The position numbers were made by a program, and so were the translations under genes. A DNA stretch of 64,000 bases from assembly GCA_913020435.1 (NCBI GenBank), contig CAJVZZ010000013.1, positions 1-64,000 of the forward strand, given 5' to 3'. The notes beneath the pieces were generated by a model, which saw nothing but the letters and a program-made list of their open reading frames with translations, was not told where the DNA came from and did not search any database. Positions 8,706 to 17,285 of this stretch are shown one piece after another. How positions within the stretch are numbered: the first letter of the stretch is position 1; every line of letters begins with the position of its first letter. The DNA comes from an uncultured Flavobacteriales bacterium (GTDB taxonomy: Bacteria > Bacteroidota > Bacteroidia > Flavobacteriales_G > Salibacteraceae).

Positions 8706-10073
8706 TTATTTCCTTCCCTTTTCCCCTTTATTGGGTTTGCCACCTGTTGCTTCTATATCGTAATAATCTGGAGGAAATCCATTTACTTGTCGCCATAACT
8801 CATACCAAATTGGTACATCTTTAAGAAGAAGCATATTGGTGGTTCCTGCTCCCACACGCAATGCATCTGGCCATAAGTAGTCAGTTGCATCAGGCTTAAC
8901 CAAAACTCTATAAAGGCCATTATTGCTAATGAAATTATCAATTGCAAATACTTCCCCCCCATAGGTTCCATAACTACTATTTGGCCAACCTGAAAATATA
9001 ATGGCAGGCCAACCATCAAATTGAATTCGCGTTTTCTCGCCTTTTCTTATCAATGGAAGATCAATTGGTTTAACATACATCTCAATTGCCAAATCGTACT
9101 TCGCAGGCATAATACTAACAATAGAAGCGCCTTCCTTGATTGTTTCTCCAATACCCGATTGAATTGCTTTAGTGACATAGCCAGGTTGCGGAGAGGTAAT
9201 GTAATACATGCCTGTTCGCACCGAATAATTCATGTATTGGTTTTGCAATTTTGTTACTACCGCCTCAGCATCATACATACTTGATAATGCAGTGTACTTG
9301 TTTGACTCTGCTTTTGCAATATCGTCTCTGTATTGAGCTCCTATTGAGGTCAATTCTACACGTGCATTTATAACTTGATTGACGCTTGATAATAATTTAT
9401 TTTCATAGCCAATCATATCCGATTCGCTTTTTCTCAGCTTTAGTTTTTTGTTTTCTAAATCAGTCATTGATTTAAGCCCTTGCTGTTGCAAGTTTTCAAA
9501 TCGGTCAAATTGCTTTTGCGCTATTTCGAAATCTATAACTGCTGCTTTATAAGCAATACTGTCACTCTGAACCTTTAATTGACCCTGGCGTAACTTGTTT
9601 TTACCTTGCTCAATCTTTAGTCTACTAGTTTGTGCTAAGGCATCTATTTGATTATCCAATGCCTTTACTTTTTCTATGTACGATTTAACGGACATTTCCT
9701 TTGACTTTAGCTGTTCTTCAGTTCTCAGTAGAAGATTAGGATCAAAATATGCATCCTTAATTTCTGAAATAAAGAGAATGGTATCCCCTTTATTTACATA
9801 GTCTCCTTCTTTTACATACCATGCCTCTATTCGTCCTGCAATTATAGAATTAATAGTTTGCGGACGTTGGTCTGGTCTCAAGGTAGTAACGAGACCCTTA
9901 GCTCTAATATTTTGAGTCCAAGGAAGAAAAAGCAAAATCAAACCTACCGCGGAAAGAGACAGAATCAGTCTAAGAAAAACCTTTCCTGATACTTTGGATT
10001 CTACATAACTTAAAGAAGAGTATTTTTCGATTTTTATCCGAGAAGAAATACTTTTTTGCGAAATATTAAGCAT
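8706..10073 (-). CDS. HlyD-family membrane-fusion (periplasmic adaptor) protein
   Basis: The 455-residue protein has a short cytoplasmic N-terminus, one membrane helix (about residues 32-52), then a biotinyl-lipoyl-like half (GRIEAWYVKEGDYVNKGDTI). A long coiled coil of about 170 residues follows, then the second lipoyl half and beta-barrel domains (GYVTKAIQSGIGETIKEG). This is the HlyD type I secretion adaptor layout, which bridges an inner-membrane ABC protein and a TolC channel. Its start overlaps the ABC gene by 8 bases, so the two are translationally coupled. Confidence 0.9.
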   Translation of the reverse strand: MLNISQKSISSRIKIEKYSSLSYVESKVSGKVFLRLILSLSAVGLILLFLPWTQNIRAKGLVTTLRPDQRPQTINSIIAGRIEAWYVKEGDYVNKGDTILFISEIKDAYFDPNLLLRTEEQLKSKEMSVKSYIEKVKALDNQIDALAQTSRLKIEQGKNKLRQGQLKVQSDSIAYKAAVIDFEIAQKQFDRFENLQQQGLKSMTDLENKKLKLRKSESDMIGYENKLLSSVNQVINARVELTSIGAQYRDDIAKAESNKYTALSSMYDAEAVVTKLQNQYMNYSVRTGMYYITSPQPGYVTKAIQSGIGETIKEGASIVSIMPAKYDLAIEMYVKPIDLPLIRKGEKTRIQFDGWPAIIFSGWPNSSYGTYGGEVFAIDNFISNNGLYRVLVKPDATDYLWPDALRVGAGTTNMLLLKDVPIWYELWRQVNGFPPDYYDIEATGGKPNKGEKGRK

Positions 10074-11793
10074 GGCCGTTGGTATTAAATTTAGCGACTG
10101 TTTTTAAAGATTCATAATCTCCATCATGTGTAACTTGTCCTTGCTCCATTATGATTACACGATTACATTTTTGAGCTAAGTAAGGGTCATTAGATACTGC
10201 TACTAAAGTCCATTTGTTTTCTGGATTCGTTACAAAATCCATGATTTTTCGATTGTCCTCTTCTCCTAAGTGCTCAAAAACATCTTCTAATAATAGCAAC
10301 TTTGGTCTATCGACAACTGAACGCGCCAGCATTAACTTTTGGACAATACTTCTTGGTAAATGCTCACCTTGTGGGCCTAGAATGGTGTCAAAACCTTTTG
10401 GAAGCGACCGTATATAATGTTCCAATCCGAATTCATGCACCACCCATTGAACATTTTCTAAAGTTGCTCTAGGTCTACCCATTGTTATGTTATCGTATAA
10501 ACTTCCATGGAATAAACGCTCTTGAGACAGACAATCGCCAATGATACTTCTCAGAGAAGCCATTTCAATATTGTCAACTGGTAGTTGATTATAGGTAATC
10601 CCTCCTTCTTGAATCTCATATAAACCCGCAAGAACTTGCAATAGCGTACTTCTTCCTGAAACATTTTGCCCAGTCACCATTACCTTATCACCCTCATTGA
10701 TCTGCAGTGATAAGGCATTTAAAGTTTTATTTTTTTGACCTGGGAATGTAAAATCCACATTCTCCAATGTCACTTCCATTCCTTCAGTTTTAATCTGCTC
10801 TATTGCATCAACTCCATCTTCATGTTCTAATGGCATATCCGTTACTTGACCCAACTTCTCTATTCCAGTAAGAATATCATAGATTGTTTCTAAACTTAAA
10901 ACCAGCTTTTCAACAGATGTCATTACCAAAAGAATAATAATCTCTGCTGCCACAAATTGTCCAATATTCATGCTTTGTTCCATTACCAGAACGCCACCTA
11001 AAATGAGCAAACCTGATGCTACAATTACCTTAAAGGCAACCATTAACCAGTATTGCTTTAACAAGGTCTTGAAATGACTTTCTCTAGCACCTATATAGTC
11101 ACCGACGTGAGCATTTACTCTGTTTAAAGGCATATCGGTTCTTCCTGCTAGTTTTATCGTTAATGAAGTTCTAGCCAATTCCTCTAACCAATGCGCAACT
11201 TCATATTTGTGCTTCGATTCTTTAAGACTAGTTTTCAATCCAATTCTACCAGTAAACTGAAAAATGAAATAGACTAGGAATACCATGATTACACTAAACA
11301 GCATAAAAAATGGATGATAAAGAGACAGCAACAGCAAACCAAAAAGTACTTGCAAACCTGCAGCTGAAAACTCAATCAATAATTTAGAAAGTCCTTTTTG
11401 AACGGCAATAATGTCAAAAAACCGATTCATTAGCTCTGGTGCATAATGCTTAAACATCGCATCCAACCTTATTCGTGGAATACGATAAGCAAATTCAAAA
11501 GCAGCTCTACTAAAAATCTTTTGCTGAAGGTTTTCCGTAATTCTTAGTTGAAAGATTTGCAATACACCATTTGCGGCAACCCCTAATACAACACACATGA
11601 CTAAAATAATCCATGAGGTACTCATTCTTCCTCCCTGAATTAGATTAACAATGGCCTGAATACCAAGTGGTAAACTCAAATTAACTACACCACTAAACAA
11701 GGAATAGATATAAACGTTTCTGATTTCTGGCCAATCAGGTTTAAGCATATTCCAAAAACGCTGGGTTGGAGATAAAGAATTTTCTAAACTCAT
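10066..11793 (-). CDS. ABC exporter-like membrane protein with degenerate ATPase motifs
   Basis: The 575-residue protein has the half-transporter layout: a six-helix permease domain (about residues 20-300) and an ABC domain (about 335-560). No peptidase C39 domain is present. The ABC motifs are abnormal. Walker A is GQNVSGRST with Arg381 in place of the invariant Lys; the LSGGQ signature reads HLPRSIVQ; Walker B ends LLLLED with the acidic pair swapped; the switch region reads VAVSND without His. The fold is recognisable, but ATP hydrolysis is doubtful or altered. With the HlyD and TolC genes it forms a tripartite exporter operon under a TetR gene 8 bases upstream. Confidence 0.88.
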   Translation of the reverse strand: MSLENSLSPTQRFWNMLKPDWPEIRNVYIYSLFSGVVNLSLPLGIQAIVNLIQGGRMSTSWIILVMCVVLGVAANGVLQIFQLRITENLQQKIFSRAAFEFAYRIPRIRLDAMFKHYAPELMNRFFDIIAVQKGLSKLLIEFSAAGLQVLFGLLLLSLYHPFFMLFSVIMVFLVYFIFQFTGRIGLKTSLKESKHKYEVAHWLEELARTSLTIKLAGRTDMPLNRVNAHVGDYIGARESHFKTLLKQYWLMVAFKVIVASGLLILGGVLVMEQSMNIGQFVAAEIIILLVMTSVEKLVLSLETIYDILTGIEKLGQVTDMPLEHEDGVDAIEQIKTEGMEVTLENVDFTFPGQKNKTLNALSLQINEGDKVMVTGQNVSGRSTLLQVLAGLYEIQEGGITYNQLPVDNIEMASLRSIIGDCLSQERLFHGSLYDNITMGRPRATLENVQWVVHEFGLEHYIRSLPKGFDTILGPQGEHLPRSIVQKLMLARSVVDRPKLLLLEDVFEHLGEEDNRKIMDFVTNPENKWTLVAVSNDPYLAQKCNRVIIMEQGQVTHDGDYESLKTVAKFNTNGHA

Positions 11794-11801
11794 AATTGTA
11801 T

Positions 11802-12479
11802 TTACTTGCTAATTGTTTTGAAAACCATTTTTTGATAAAACTCACAAATTGCGTCTTCACCTTTAACCTGGTTAGTTAGTCTAGGCAAGTGTTCTGCAAA
11901 AAATCGTTGATTGTGTGCGCCTTCAATTACAGTAGATATGAGCATGTTAGGATACTTAAATTCTGGATTAATCTCAAGTACAATAGCACCAACCCGCTCC
12001 ACTAAATGTTTGTATCCCAAAAAAATACCTGCTTCATTTTCCTGATCAACATCCTTAGTCAAATACGCTTTGGAAGATTCGATAATGACTATGTTAGACA
12101 GTTTTATAACATCAATGTTTAAACCTGAAAAACCCTCTTCTATTTCAGAAGTTAGTAAGTGAATAGCCCTTTTTAAACGATCTTCTGGAGCTTCAACATT
12201 GGCTAAGGTGAATTCTAGCCTATATTCTGTAAATGACCAGTACCAAGTAGTTAGATACAAGAGTAGTTTGTGTTTACTCTCAAAATATCGATATATGGAA
12301 GCTTCTACAGATTTAATGGATTGAGCAAGCTTTCGAAATGTAAATGAATCAAAACCGATTTCATTGATTAAATCTATACTTGACTCCAAAATTCGATTAC
12401 CTAACTCACTAGTTTGAGGGTCTTTGACATAGGTCGATTCCTTAACATCAAACACAACTTTTGAAAGTATATTATTCAT
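11802..12479 (-). CDS. TetR-family transcriptional regulator
   Basis: The 225-residue protein has a TetR-type helix-turn-helix near residues 22-68. It contains NEIGFDSFTFRKLAQSI and VEASIYRYFESKHKLL, the classical recognition-helix region. An all-helical ligand/dimerisation domain follows. I chose the ATG at 12479 over one at 12527, because the extra 16 residues are unconserved and the palindromic sequence upstream would otherwise be coding. It is the first gene of the exporter operon (8 bases before the ABC gene) and probably represses it and itself in response to an unknown ligand. Confidence 0.85.
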   Translation of the reverse strand: MNNILSKVVFDVKESTYVKDPQTSELGNRILESSIDLINEIGFDSFTFRKLAQSIKSVEASIYRYFESKHKLLLYLTTWYWSFTEYRLEFTLANVEAPEDRLKRAIHLLTSEIEEGFSGLNIDVIKLSNIVIIESSKAYLTKDVDQENEAGIFLGYKHLVERVGAIVLEINPEFKYPNMLISTVIEGAHNQRFFAEHLPRLTNQVKGEDAICEFYQKMVFKTISK

Positions 12480-12504
12480 TATAAAAATTTGTTGCGCAAT
12501 AATA

Positions 12505-12563
12505 ATAGTATTACTATCAATTATCAAAGTAAAATTAACTGAATTAGTAAATTTTAGTTAATT
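12505..12563. promoter_or_regulatory. Candidate TetR operators upstream of the exporter operon
   Basis: Two palindromes lie just upstream of the TetR start. ATAGTA-T-TACTAT (12505-12517) is a perfect 13-base palindrome. AATTAACT (12533-12540) and AGTTAATT (12556-12563) form an 8-bp inverted repeat with a 15-base spacer. TetR regulators commonly bind such sites next to their own gene. The short plus-strand frame at 12606 begins 43 bases beyond and could share the control region. The binding role is inferred. Confidence 0.5.
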
Positions 12564-12605
12564 ATGCCGAGCCTATATTTTAATAGTTGTTGTTAAATCT
12601 GAAAT

Positions 12606-12818
12606 ATGCCCAATACACGAAACAAATTTTATAATGACTTGCAAGAGCTTCAAAAAACTGCGGAACCTCATATTGGAATAATTAAAGCTTACGAATTAGA
12701 TTTTGAATATCGGGTTCAAGGTGACAGAAAAAATATGAAGATTTTACCAATTCCTGTAAATGAAGTCTTACCTCTACATCAAATAAAAGAAGCGTTACAA
12801 ACCGCCATGATACTCTAA
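12606..12818 (+). CDS. Small hypothetical protein (70 aa), divergent from the TetR gene
   Basis: The 70-residue frame begins MPNTRNKFYNDLQELQ and is hydrophilic, without a signal peptide, membrane helix or cysteine. I do not recognise a family. It is transcribed divergently from the TetR/exporter operon, with the candidate operators between. The balanced composition and a start right after an AT-rich promoter-like stretch (TATATTTTAAT) make it plausible as a gene. It is followed by a region with only decayed frames, so it may itself be a remnant. Confidence 0.4.
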   Translation: MPNTRNKFYNDLQELQKTAEPHIGIIKAYELDFEYRVQGDRKNMKILPIPVNEVLPLHQIKEALQTAMIL

Positions 12819-12836
12819 AACAGGCTAAAAAATTAC

Positions 12837-13560
12837 TTATAATTGCAGTTGAGCCATTCCTCTATAATTAGAAACAAGGGCATCAGCATTTATATTTACT
12901 GCGAATACTGGTCGATCTTGTACATTTACACTATGCTTTGAAGAATGGTTACCAGTAATAAACCAATTTAACACCCGTTTCATACATTACCATTGGCTGA
13001 TAAAGCACTTGAAAAACTGTTACTTAAGTTATAGAATAAGATTACAATCTGCCCTTTTACATAAATATTGAATATTCTACTAAATTGATCGCAAAGTCCT
13101 GTGGTTGACAGTTGAAATAATCGTGCATCTGATGCCAACATCGAGATCAGAGTATCTGCTTAAATCAAACCAATAATTAAGCCCATCTCCAATTGACAAC
13201 TTTTTTTCTACAACAATTATTTCACCAATAGCCTCGTGAAAAAATGAAGCTTGAAAATATTGTGAATGAATCCCGAAATTATTCAACCCAAATTGAACAT
13301 GGAAAAACTATAATCGTTTAACTGGCTCAACACATGAAACCTTAATCTTCTAATTATCAGAGCGGTATTCTGACTAATTGGAGAATTAAAAATCATACTT
13401 CCCTGGTTCATTTCGGTATACCTTAGACATATTGCCCTAAGCCCAATAATCAGATACAAAGGGCCAAAACTTGATTAAGGTTGAACTGGACTTTATTCAG
13501 CTTGATAGAATTAGCGCAAAACGAATTTTCTATAAAAAACAGCAGACTATATTTTAGAAT
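12837..13560. other. Decayed intergenic region without an intact gene
   Basis: About 720 bases with stops in every frame. On the minus strand two short frames remain. One at 12983-12837 encodes 48 residues, including RPVFAVNINADALVSNYRG. The other spans about 13301-13080 and contains LNYWFDLSRYSDLDVGIR, preceded by HVQFGLNNFG and opened only by TTG. I cannot assign either to a family. The pattern suggests a degraded exported or metabolic gene lying between the regulator and ispH. Confidence 0.4.
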
Positions 13561-13567
13561 TTTCATT

Positions 13568-14803
13568 TTATGAAGTATAAATACTTTTATGTTCTTTTAG
13601 AATCTCAGTTTTTGATTTTGTATTGTCAAAGTAGGATAAAAGTTGATCCAATACCATATCTACAGCGGCATCAGGACAAGAGGCTCCGCTCGTTAATATT
13701 ATTCGCGTTTTTTCTTTTTTAACCAACCAATTAGAAGTGGTTAACATTTTATGATTCGTATAATCAAAATGATTAATTAGCTGCTCATTTTCAATTTCAG
13801 ACACATCCGAAATATAATAGGTAGGCAAGTTCTGCTCAAGAAGTTCCACCAAATGACTTGTATTAGAACTGTTATAACCACCCACTACTATAGCAAGATC
13901 AGCCGCTTCACGCATCAGGCCATACGTAGCTTCTTGATTATCATTTGTAGCATAACACAAGGTATCTCGGGTATCTATAAAATGATTTTTAATTTCATTT
14001 TCACCAAACTTGACAACCATTAGTTGTTTAAAAAACTCTGCTATTTCGTGAGTTTCACTGGCTAACATGGTCGTTTGATTTACTACACCTACTTTGCTAA
14101 ATGCCGTTTTTGGATTGAAGCCTTCTGAATGTTTCCCTTTAAATTCAATGAAAAACTCTTCTATTGGTTTTTCACCATTCGCATATTTTTCAAGACTTTT
14201 TGCCTCGTTTAAATCTTTGATCACAACAGAAGATCCGTTTTCCTTGCTGTGCGAAAAAGTGGCCCTAGTTTCTTCATGAATATGCTTCCCATGAATAATT
14301 ACAGTCGCTTCTTGTCTACCCAATTTCTCACTCATAGTCCAAACCTTCTTTACAAAAGGACAAGTCGTGTCATAAGAGTCAATTTGAATTCCAATTTCTT
14401 TCAACTTAGTTTCTATTTCTACGGTGGTACCAAATGCAGGTATAAGAACAATATCTTCACTAGTTAAGTCTTCCCAAGGTATGATTTGATTGCCTTTAGT
14501 ATCCATAATAAATTCAATCCCTTTTTCAGCCAAATCATTACTTACCAGTGGATTATGTATCATTTGACTCAACAAGAAAACTCGTTTATTAGGGTTTTCA
14601 TCGACGGTTCTAAAGCTAATTTCTATTGCATTTTCTACACCGTAACAAAACCCAAAATGACGAGCAATTAAAAACTGCACCGAACCAAAATCCAGAATAG
14701 CAGGAGTAAAATCCTTTTTTCGTGGATCTAAAGCCTTCCTAGCATCCTTTATTTGTCCAATAAATGAGCTACGATAATGTTGTGGAATCTCAAATTTTTT
14801 CAT
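13568..14803 (-). CDS. ispH: 4-hydroxy-3-methylbut-2-enyl diphosphate reductase
   Basis: IspH is the [4Fe-4S] enzyme for the last step of the MEP pathway, making IPP and DMAPP from HMBPP in the cytoplasm. The three cluster cysteines are in FGFCYGVENAI, DTTCPFVKK and SGASCPDAAVD. The 411-residue length fits the long IspH form also found in cyanobacteria and plants. I chose the ATG at 14803 (KKFEIPQ). The longer frame to 14842 would read through a -7 box. The IPP formed here feeds the carotenoid genes at 39-42 kb. Confidence 0.95.
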   Translation of the reverse strand: MKKFEIPQHYRSSFIGQIKDARKALDPRKKDFTPAILDFGSVQFLIARHFGFCYGVENAIEISFRTVDENPNKRVFLLSQMIHNPLVSNDLAEKGIEFIMDTKGNQIIPWEDLTSEDIVLIPAFGTTVEIETKLKEIGIQIDSYDTTCPFVKKVWTMSEKLGRQEATVIIHGKHIHEETRATFSHSKENGSSVVIKDLNEAKSLEKYANGEKPIEEFFIEFKGKHSEGFNPKTAFSKVGVVNQTTMLASETHEIAEFFKQLMVVKFGENEIKNHFIDTRDTLCYATNDNQEATYGLMREAADLAIVVGGYNSSNTSHLVELLEQNLPTYYISDVSEIENEQLINHFDYTNHKMLTTSNWLVKKEKTRIILTSGASCPDAAVDMVLDQLLSYFDNTKSKTEILKEHKSIYTS

Positions 14804-14810
14804 CGTAAAG

Positions 14811-14818
14811 CAAATGTA
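14811..14818 (-). promoter_or_regulatory. -7 box (TACATTTG) of ispH, near-leaderless start
   Basis: On the minus strand TACATTTG matches the Bacteroidota -7 consensus TAnnTTTG exactly. Only seven bases separate it from the ATG at 14803, so the transcript would begin within a few bases of the start codon. No clear -33 TTG at the usual 19-21-base spacing is visible. The box overlaps the codons of the longer annotated frame, supporting the shorter start. Confidence 0.5.
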
Positions 14819-14926
14819 AAATATAGAGACCAATAGAAACATACTATACTAATTAAGGTTGAATAATTTTCTTTACTAATACTCGATAATGATAGGTTTG
14901 ATACACAGTAAATATGTTAATTGGAT

Positions 14927-14934
14927 TACTTTTG
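14927..14934 (+). promoter_or_regulatory. -7 box (TACTTTTG) of tRNA-Leu
   Basis: TACTTTTG fits TAnnTTTG and ends six bases before the mature 5' end of tRNA-Leu, the expected place for a promoter of a stand-alone tRNA gene. A TTTG at 14897-14900 lies 26 bases upstream, longer than the usual spacing, so the -33 element is uncertain. Confidence 0.6.
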
Positions 14935-14940
14935 TACCAT

Positions 14941-15027
14941 ACCCAGGTGGTGGAATTGGTAGACACGCCAGCTTGAGGGGCTGGTGCTCATTAGGGCATG
15001 CTGGTTCGAGTCCAGTTCTGGGTACCA
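14941..15027 (+). tRNA. tRNA-Leu (GAG)
   Basis: This is an 87-nt class-II tRNA. The acceptor strand ACCCAGG pairs with TCTGGGT and is followed by discriminator A and an encoded CCA. The D-arm (GGTGGAATTGGTAGAC) and anticodon stem CCAGC/GCTGG enclose the loop TTGAGGG, giving anticodon GAG. A long variable arm follows, then the T-arm with TTCGAGT. It reads CUC/CUU codons. It has its own promoter box upstream and terminator downstream. Confidence 0.97.
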
Positions 15028-15031
15028 AAAC

Positions 15032-15062
15032 AAAAAAACCGCACTTGGCGGTTTTTTTGTTT
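15032..15062 (+). terminator. Intrinsic terminator after tRNA-Leu
   Basis: AAAAAAACCGC and GCGGTTTTTTT form a stem around the loop ACTTG, with the T-run directly at its base. It starts five bases after the CCA end of tRNA-Leu. Confidence 0.85.
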
Positions 15063-15222
15063 GTAATTAAACTAAATCCTTGATTTAAAGATTTTAACGC
15101 TGTTTATAAAATATACTTTTCAAGAATATTCTGAAGATTGCATGGAAATAATTCCCAATTTTGATTTCAAGAAAAAAGCATGCAATTGATCACAAAAAAT
15201 ACCTCCACTTTTAATAAATAAC

Positions 15223-16065
15223 ATGGGCTTACAACAATTACTGGAATACAGAATCTTTGAAGTTGGCAGCTTTAACCTTTCGGTATATAAAATATTGATG
15301 CTCATTATTGTACTGTTCTGTGCAAAACTTCTTGTTTGGGGAATAAAAAAGGCACTAACCAGACATTGGAGAAATAGAATGCTGGATCAAGGCAGTGAAT
15401 ATGCATTGATTGCAATTGCTAGATATATCATTTGGATAGTAGCCATAGTTTTTGTTCTTGAGCTCATGGGTGTGCGTGTTACAATTCTAATTGCTGGATC
15501 TGCTGCACTTTTGGTAGGGGTTGGACTTGGGTTACAGCAAACTTTTAATGACATTATTTCTGGAATTATTCTTTTAGTGGAAGGAAGCACCAAGGTTGGA
15601 GATATTCTGCAAGTTGATGAAATGGTTGTTAAACTTGAAAAAGTAGGTTTACGTGCCTCTACTGTAATAAATAGAGATGATATAGTTGTAATAATCCCAA
15701 ACTCCATGATTGTCACAAATAAGGTGATCAATTGGAGTCACCAAATAAATGAATCTAGATTCAAGGTAAGTGTCGGGGTAGCTTATGGGAGTGATGTTGA
15801 GCTTGTAATGCGTTTGCTAGAGGACAGTGTAAAGGAACATAAGTTATGCAGTTCGAAAAATCCTCCTCAAGCTCGATTTATCGATTTTGGTGATAGTTCA
15901 TTGGATTTTGAAGTACTTTTTTGGAGTCTAGAAATGTTTCGAATTGATAGCGTCCTAAGTGATATTCGAATTATTCTTGATCGTAAATTCAGAGAGAACA
16001 ACATAATTATCCCTTTTCCTCAACGCGACTTGCATGTTAGGTCTAGTAACGTTAATTTCAAATAA
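15223..16065 (+). CDS. MscS-family mechanosensitive ion channel
   Basis: The 280-residue protein has three N-terminal membrane helices, the last being the Gly/Ala-rich pore helix (ILIAGSAALLVGVGLGLQQTF). The MscS beta domain follows (GIILLVEGSTKVGDILQVD, IPNSMIVTNKVINWS), then a C-terminal alpha/beta domain. Such channels open on membrane tension to release solutes during hypo-osmotic shock. The start ATG follows the tRNA terminator by about 160 bases. It is a small, MscS-like rather than MscK-like member. Confidence 0.93.
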   Translation: MGLQQLLEYRIFEVGSFNLSVYKILMLIIVLFCAKLLVWGIKKALTRHWRNRMLDQGSEYALIAIARYIIWIVAIVFVLELMGVRVTILIAGSAALLVGVGLGLQQTFNDIISGIILLVEGSTKVGDILQVDEMVVKLEKVGLRASTVINRDDIVVIIPNSMIVTNKVINWSHQINESRFKVSVGVAYGSDVELVMRLLEDSVKEHKLCSSKNPPQARFIDFGDSSLDFEVLFWSLEMFRIDSVLSDIRIILDRKFRENNIIIPFPQRDLHVRSSNVNFK

Positions 16066-16116
16066 ACAAAAGTGTAAACTCTTTAGTCTAACTGTTAAAA
16101 TTTAAGTAGTAAAAAA

Positions 16117-16815
16117 ATGAAAAATAAATACCAAGTAGAAGTAGTTGAGTTTACAGAAGTTCATGATCTGCCTGAAGCCTGGAGTAGAAAGGATTTCTTA
16201 AACTTATTGAATCTAATTGAGTTTGAAGATGGAGCGTCTATTTTAGCTGAAGAATTAAAGGAAATGACCATAGCGGCGATTTCTGATCTTGAAATAGAAG
16301 AAGCTGTAACAGCTGTTTTGAATCTTCGTTTTGGTGATAAATTGAACCATGGTCAAAAGAATAATTTAATTAACGAACTTAAAGATGATCGAATTTGGGA
16401 GGAATACTCTGAAATCAAACACCACGAAGAACTTTTCAATGTTTGCTGCATGATGCATTGGGCTTTTCCACGAGAATTTTCTCTTCCGGATATTGTAAGA
16501 ATTCAATTAAAAATCACATCTCTTAACACTGCTTCATTGTCCAATTTAAGACAACCAAAGGCTTCATTTCTTGCGAGACTGCTTGGAGATGGAATGGATG
16601 AACACAATATTATTTATCGTCTATTTGATGAAAATATTGTCGGTAATTCTTTTCCTAATGCAACAGATATTATATGGAAATTTGAAGAGTCTGGATTTAA
16701 TGGATCTAATAATTCTAATGACATTACTATCTACTCTTCTTGGAATTGGGTAGATGAATTAAAAGAAGTCGATCGATTTGAATCTGCGGCTCATAGTGAT
16801 GGCCAATTAGGTTAG
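16117..16815 (+). CDS. Hypothetical protein (232 aa), acidic, predicted cytoplasmic
   Basis: The 232-residue protein is acidic, with no signal peptide or membrane helix. Its N-terminal part is mostly helical (MTIAAISDLEIEEAVTAVLN), followed by a Cys-Cys/His region (NVCCMMHWAFPREF). A Ser/Asn-rich tail ends WNWVDELKEVDRFES. I do not recognise a family. It follows the MscS gene by 51 bases on the same strand and is followed by a decayed stretch, so it may be the intact remainder of a lost locus. Confidence 0.65.
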   Translation: MKNKYQVEVVEFTEVHDLPEAWSRKDFLNLLNLIEFEDGASILAEELKEMTIAAISDLEIEEAVTAVLNLRFGDKLNHGQKNNLINELKDDRIWEEYSEIKHHEELFNVCCMMHWAFPREFSLPDIVRIQLKITSLNTASLSNLRQPKASFLARLLGDGMDEHNIIYRLFDENIVGNSFPNATDIIWKFEESGFNGSNNSNDITIYSSWNWVDELKEVDRFESAAHSDGQLG

Positions 16816-17285
16816 ACAAGAATAAAAATAAATGATCTTGTAATTAAAGATTTTTTAGCGAGGGTGCTTAATTAGCCTGCCAAGGAAAAAGGATTATCAC
16901 TCTACTTCGAATTCTGTAATATGAAGAGAACAAACTTGCTGAAGAAATAAAAACCGCAGATGAGATTGGAAATTCAAAACTAAAGGCAGCTTTGGCTAAA
17001 TATTGATGGCGTTCATAATGCATACTCAACAAAAACTTAGGATAACAGAGTTTGACAGCTGCATATTTATTTTATAAAGTACAATAAGTTTATCGAGAAG
17101 TTCAACAACTAGTTTCAATTGTAATAGGAGAAACTTTTTATTTAACCATTCAAGAACAAAATGATGATGTATCTCGACCAGTAAGAGAAAGAATACTAAT
17201 AGGACGCAAGAGAATTAAAACTTCTGGTGCAGATTAGTTGGCTTTTACTTTATTGAAGGTTCTTCTCTCTCATTAATTACCTAAT
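16816..17285 (+). other. Gene-free stretch with decayed coding fragments
   Basis: No intact gene is seen. Two plus-strand fragments retain protein-like composition. One encodes ENKLAEEIKTADEIGNSKLK before a stop near 17006. The other, ending at the TAG near 17237, encodes VQQLVSIVIGETFYLTIQEQ and then a basic tail, but has no start codon. They are in different frames and I cannot name the family. They look like remnants of one or two short lost genes. Confidence 0.4.

Noticed and set aside
15387..15731. 114-codon minus-strand frame opposite the MscS gene
   Set aside because: It is a shadow of a clear MscS-family gene and has Ser/Thr-rich composition with no domain.
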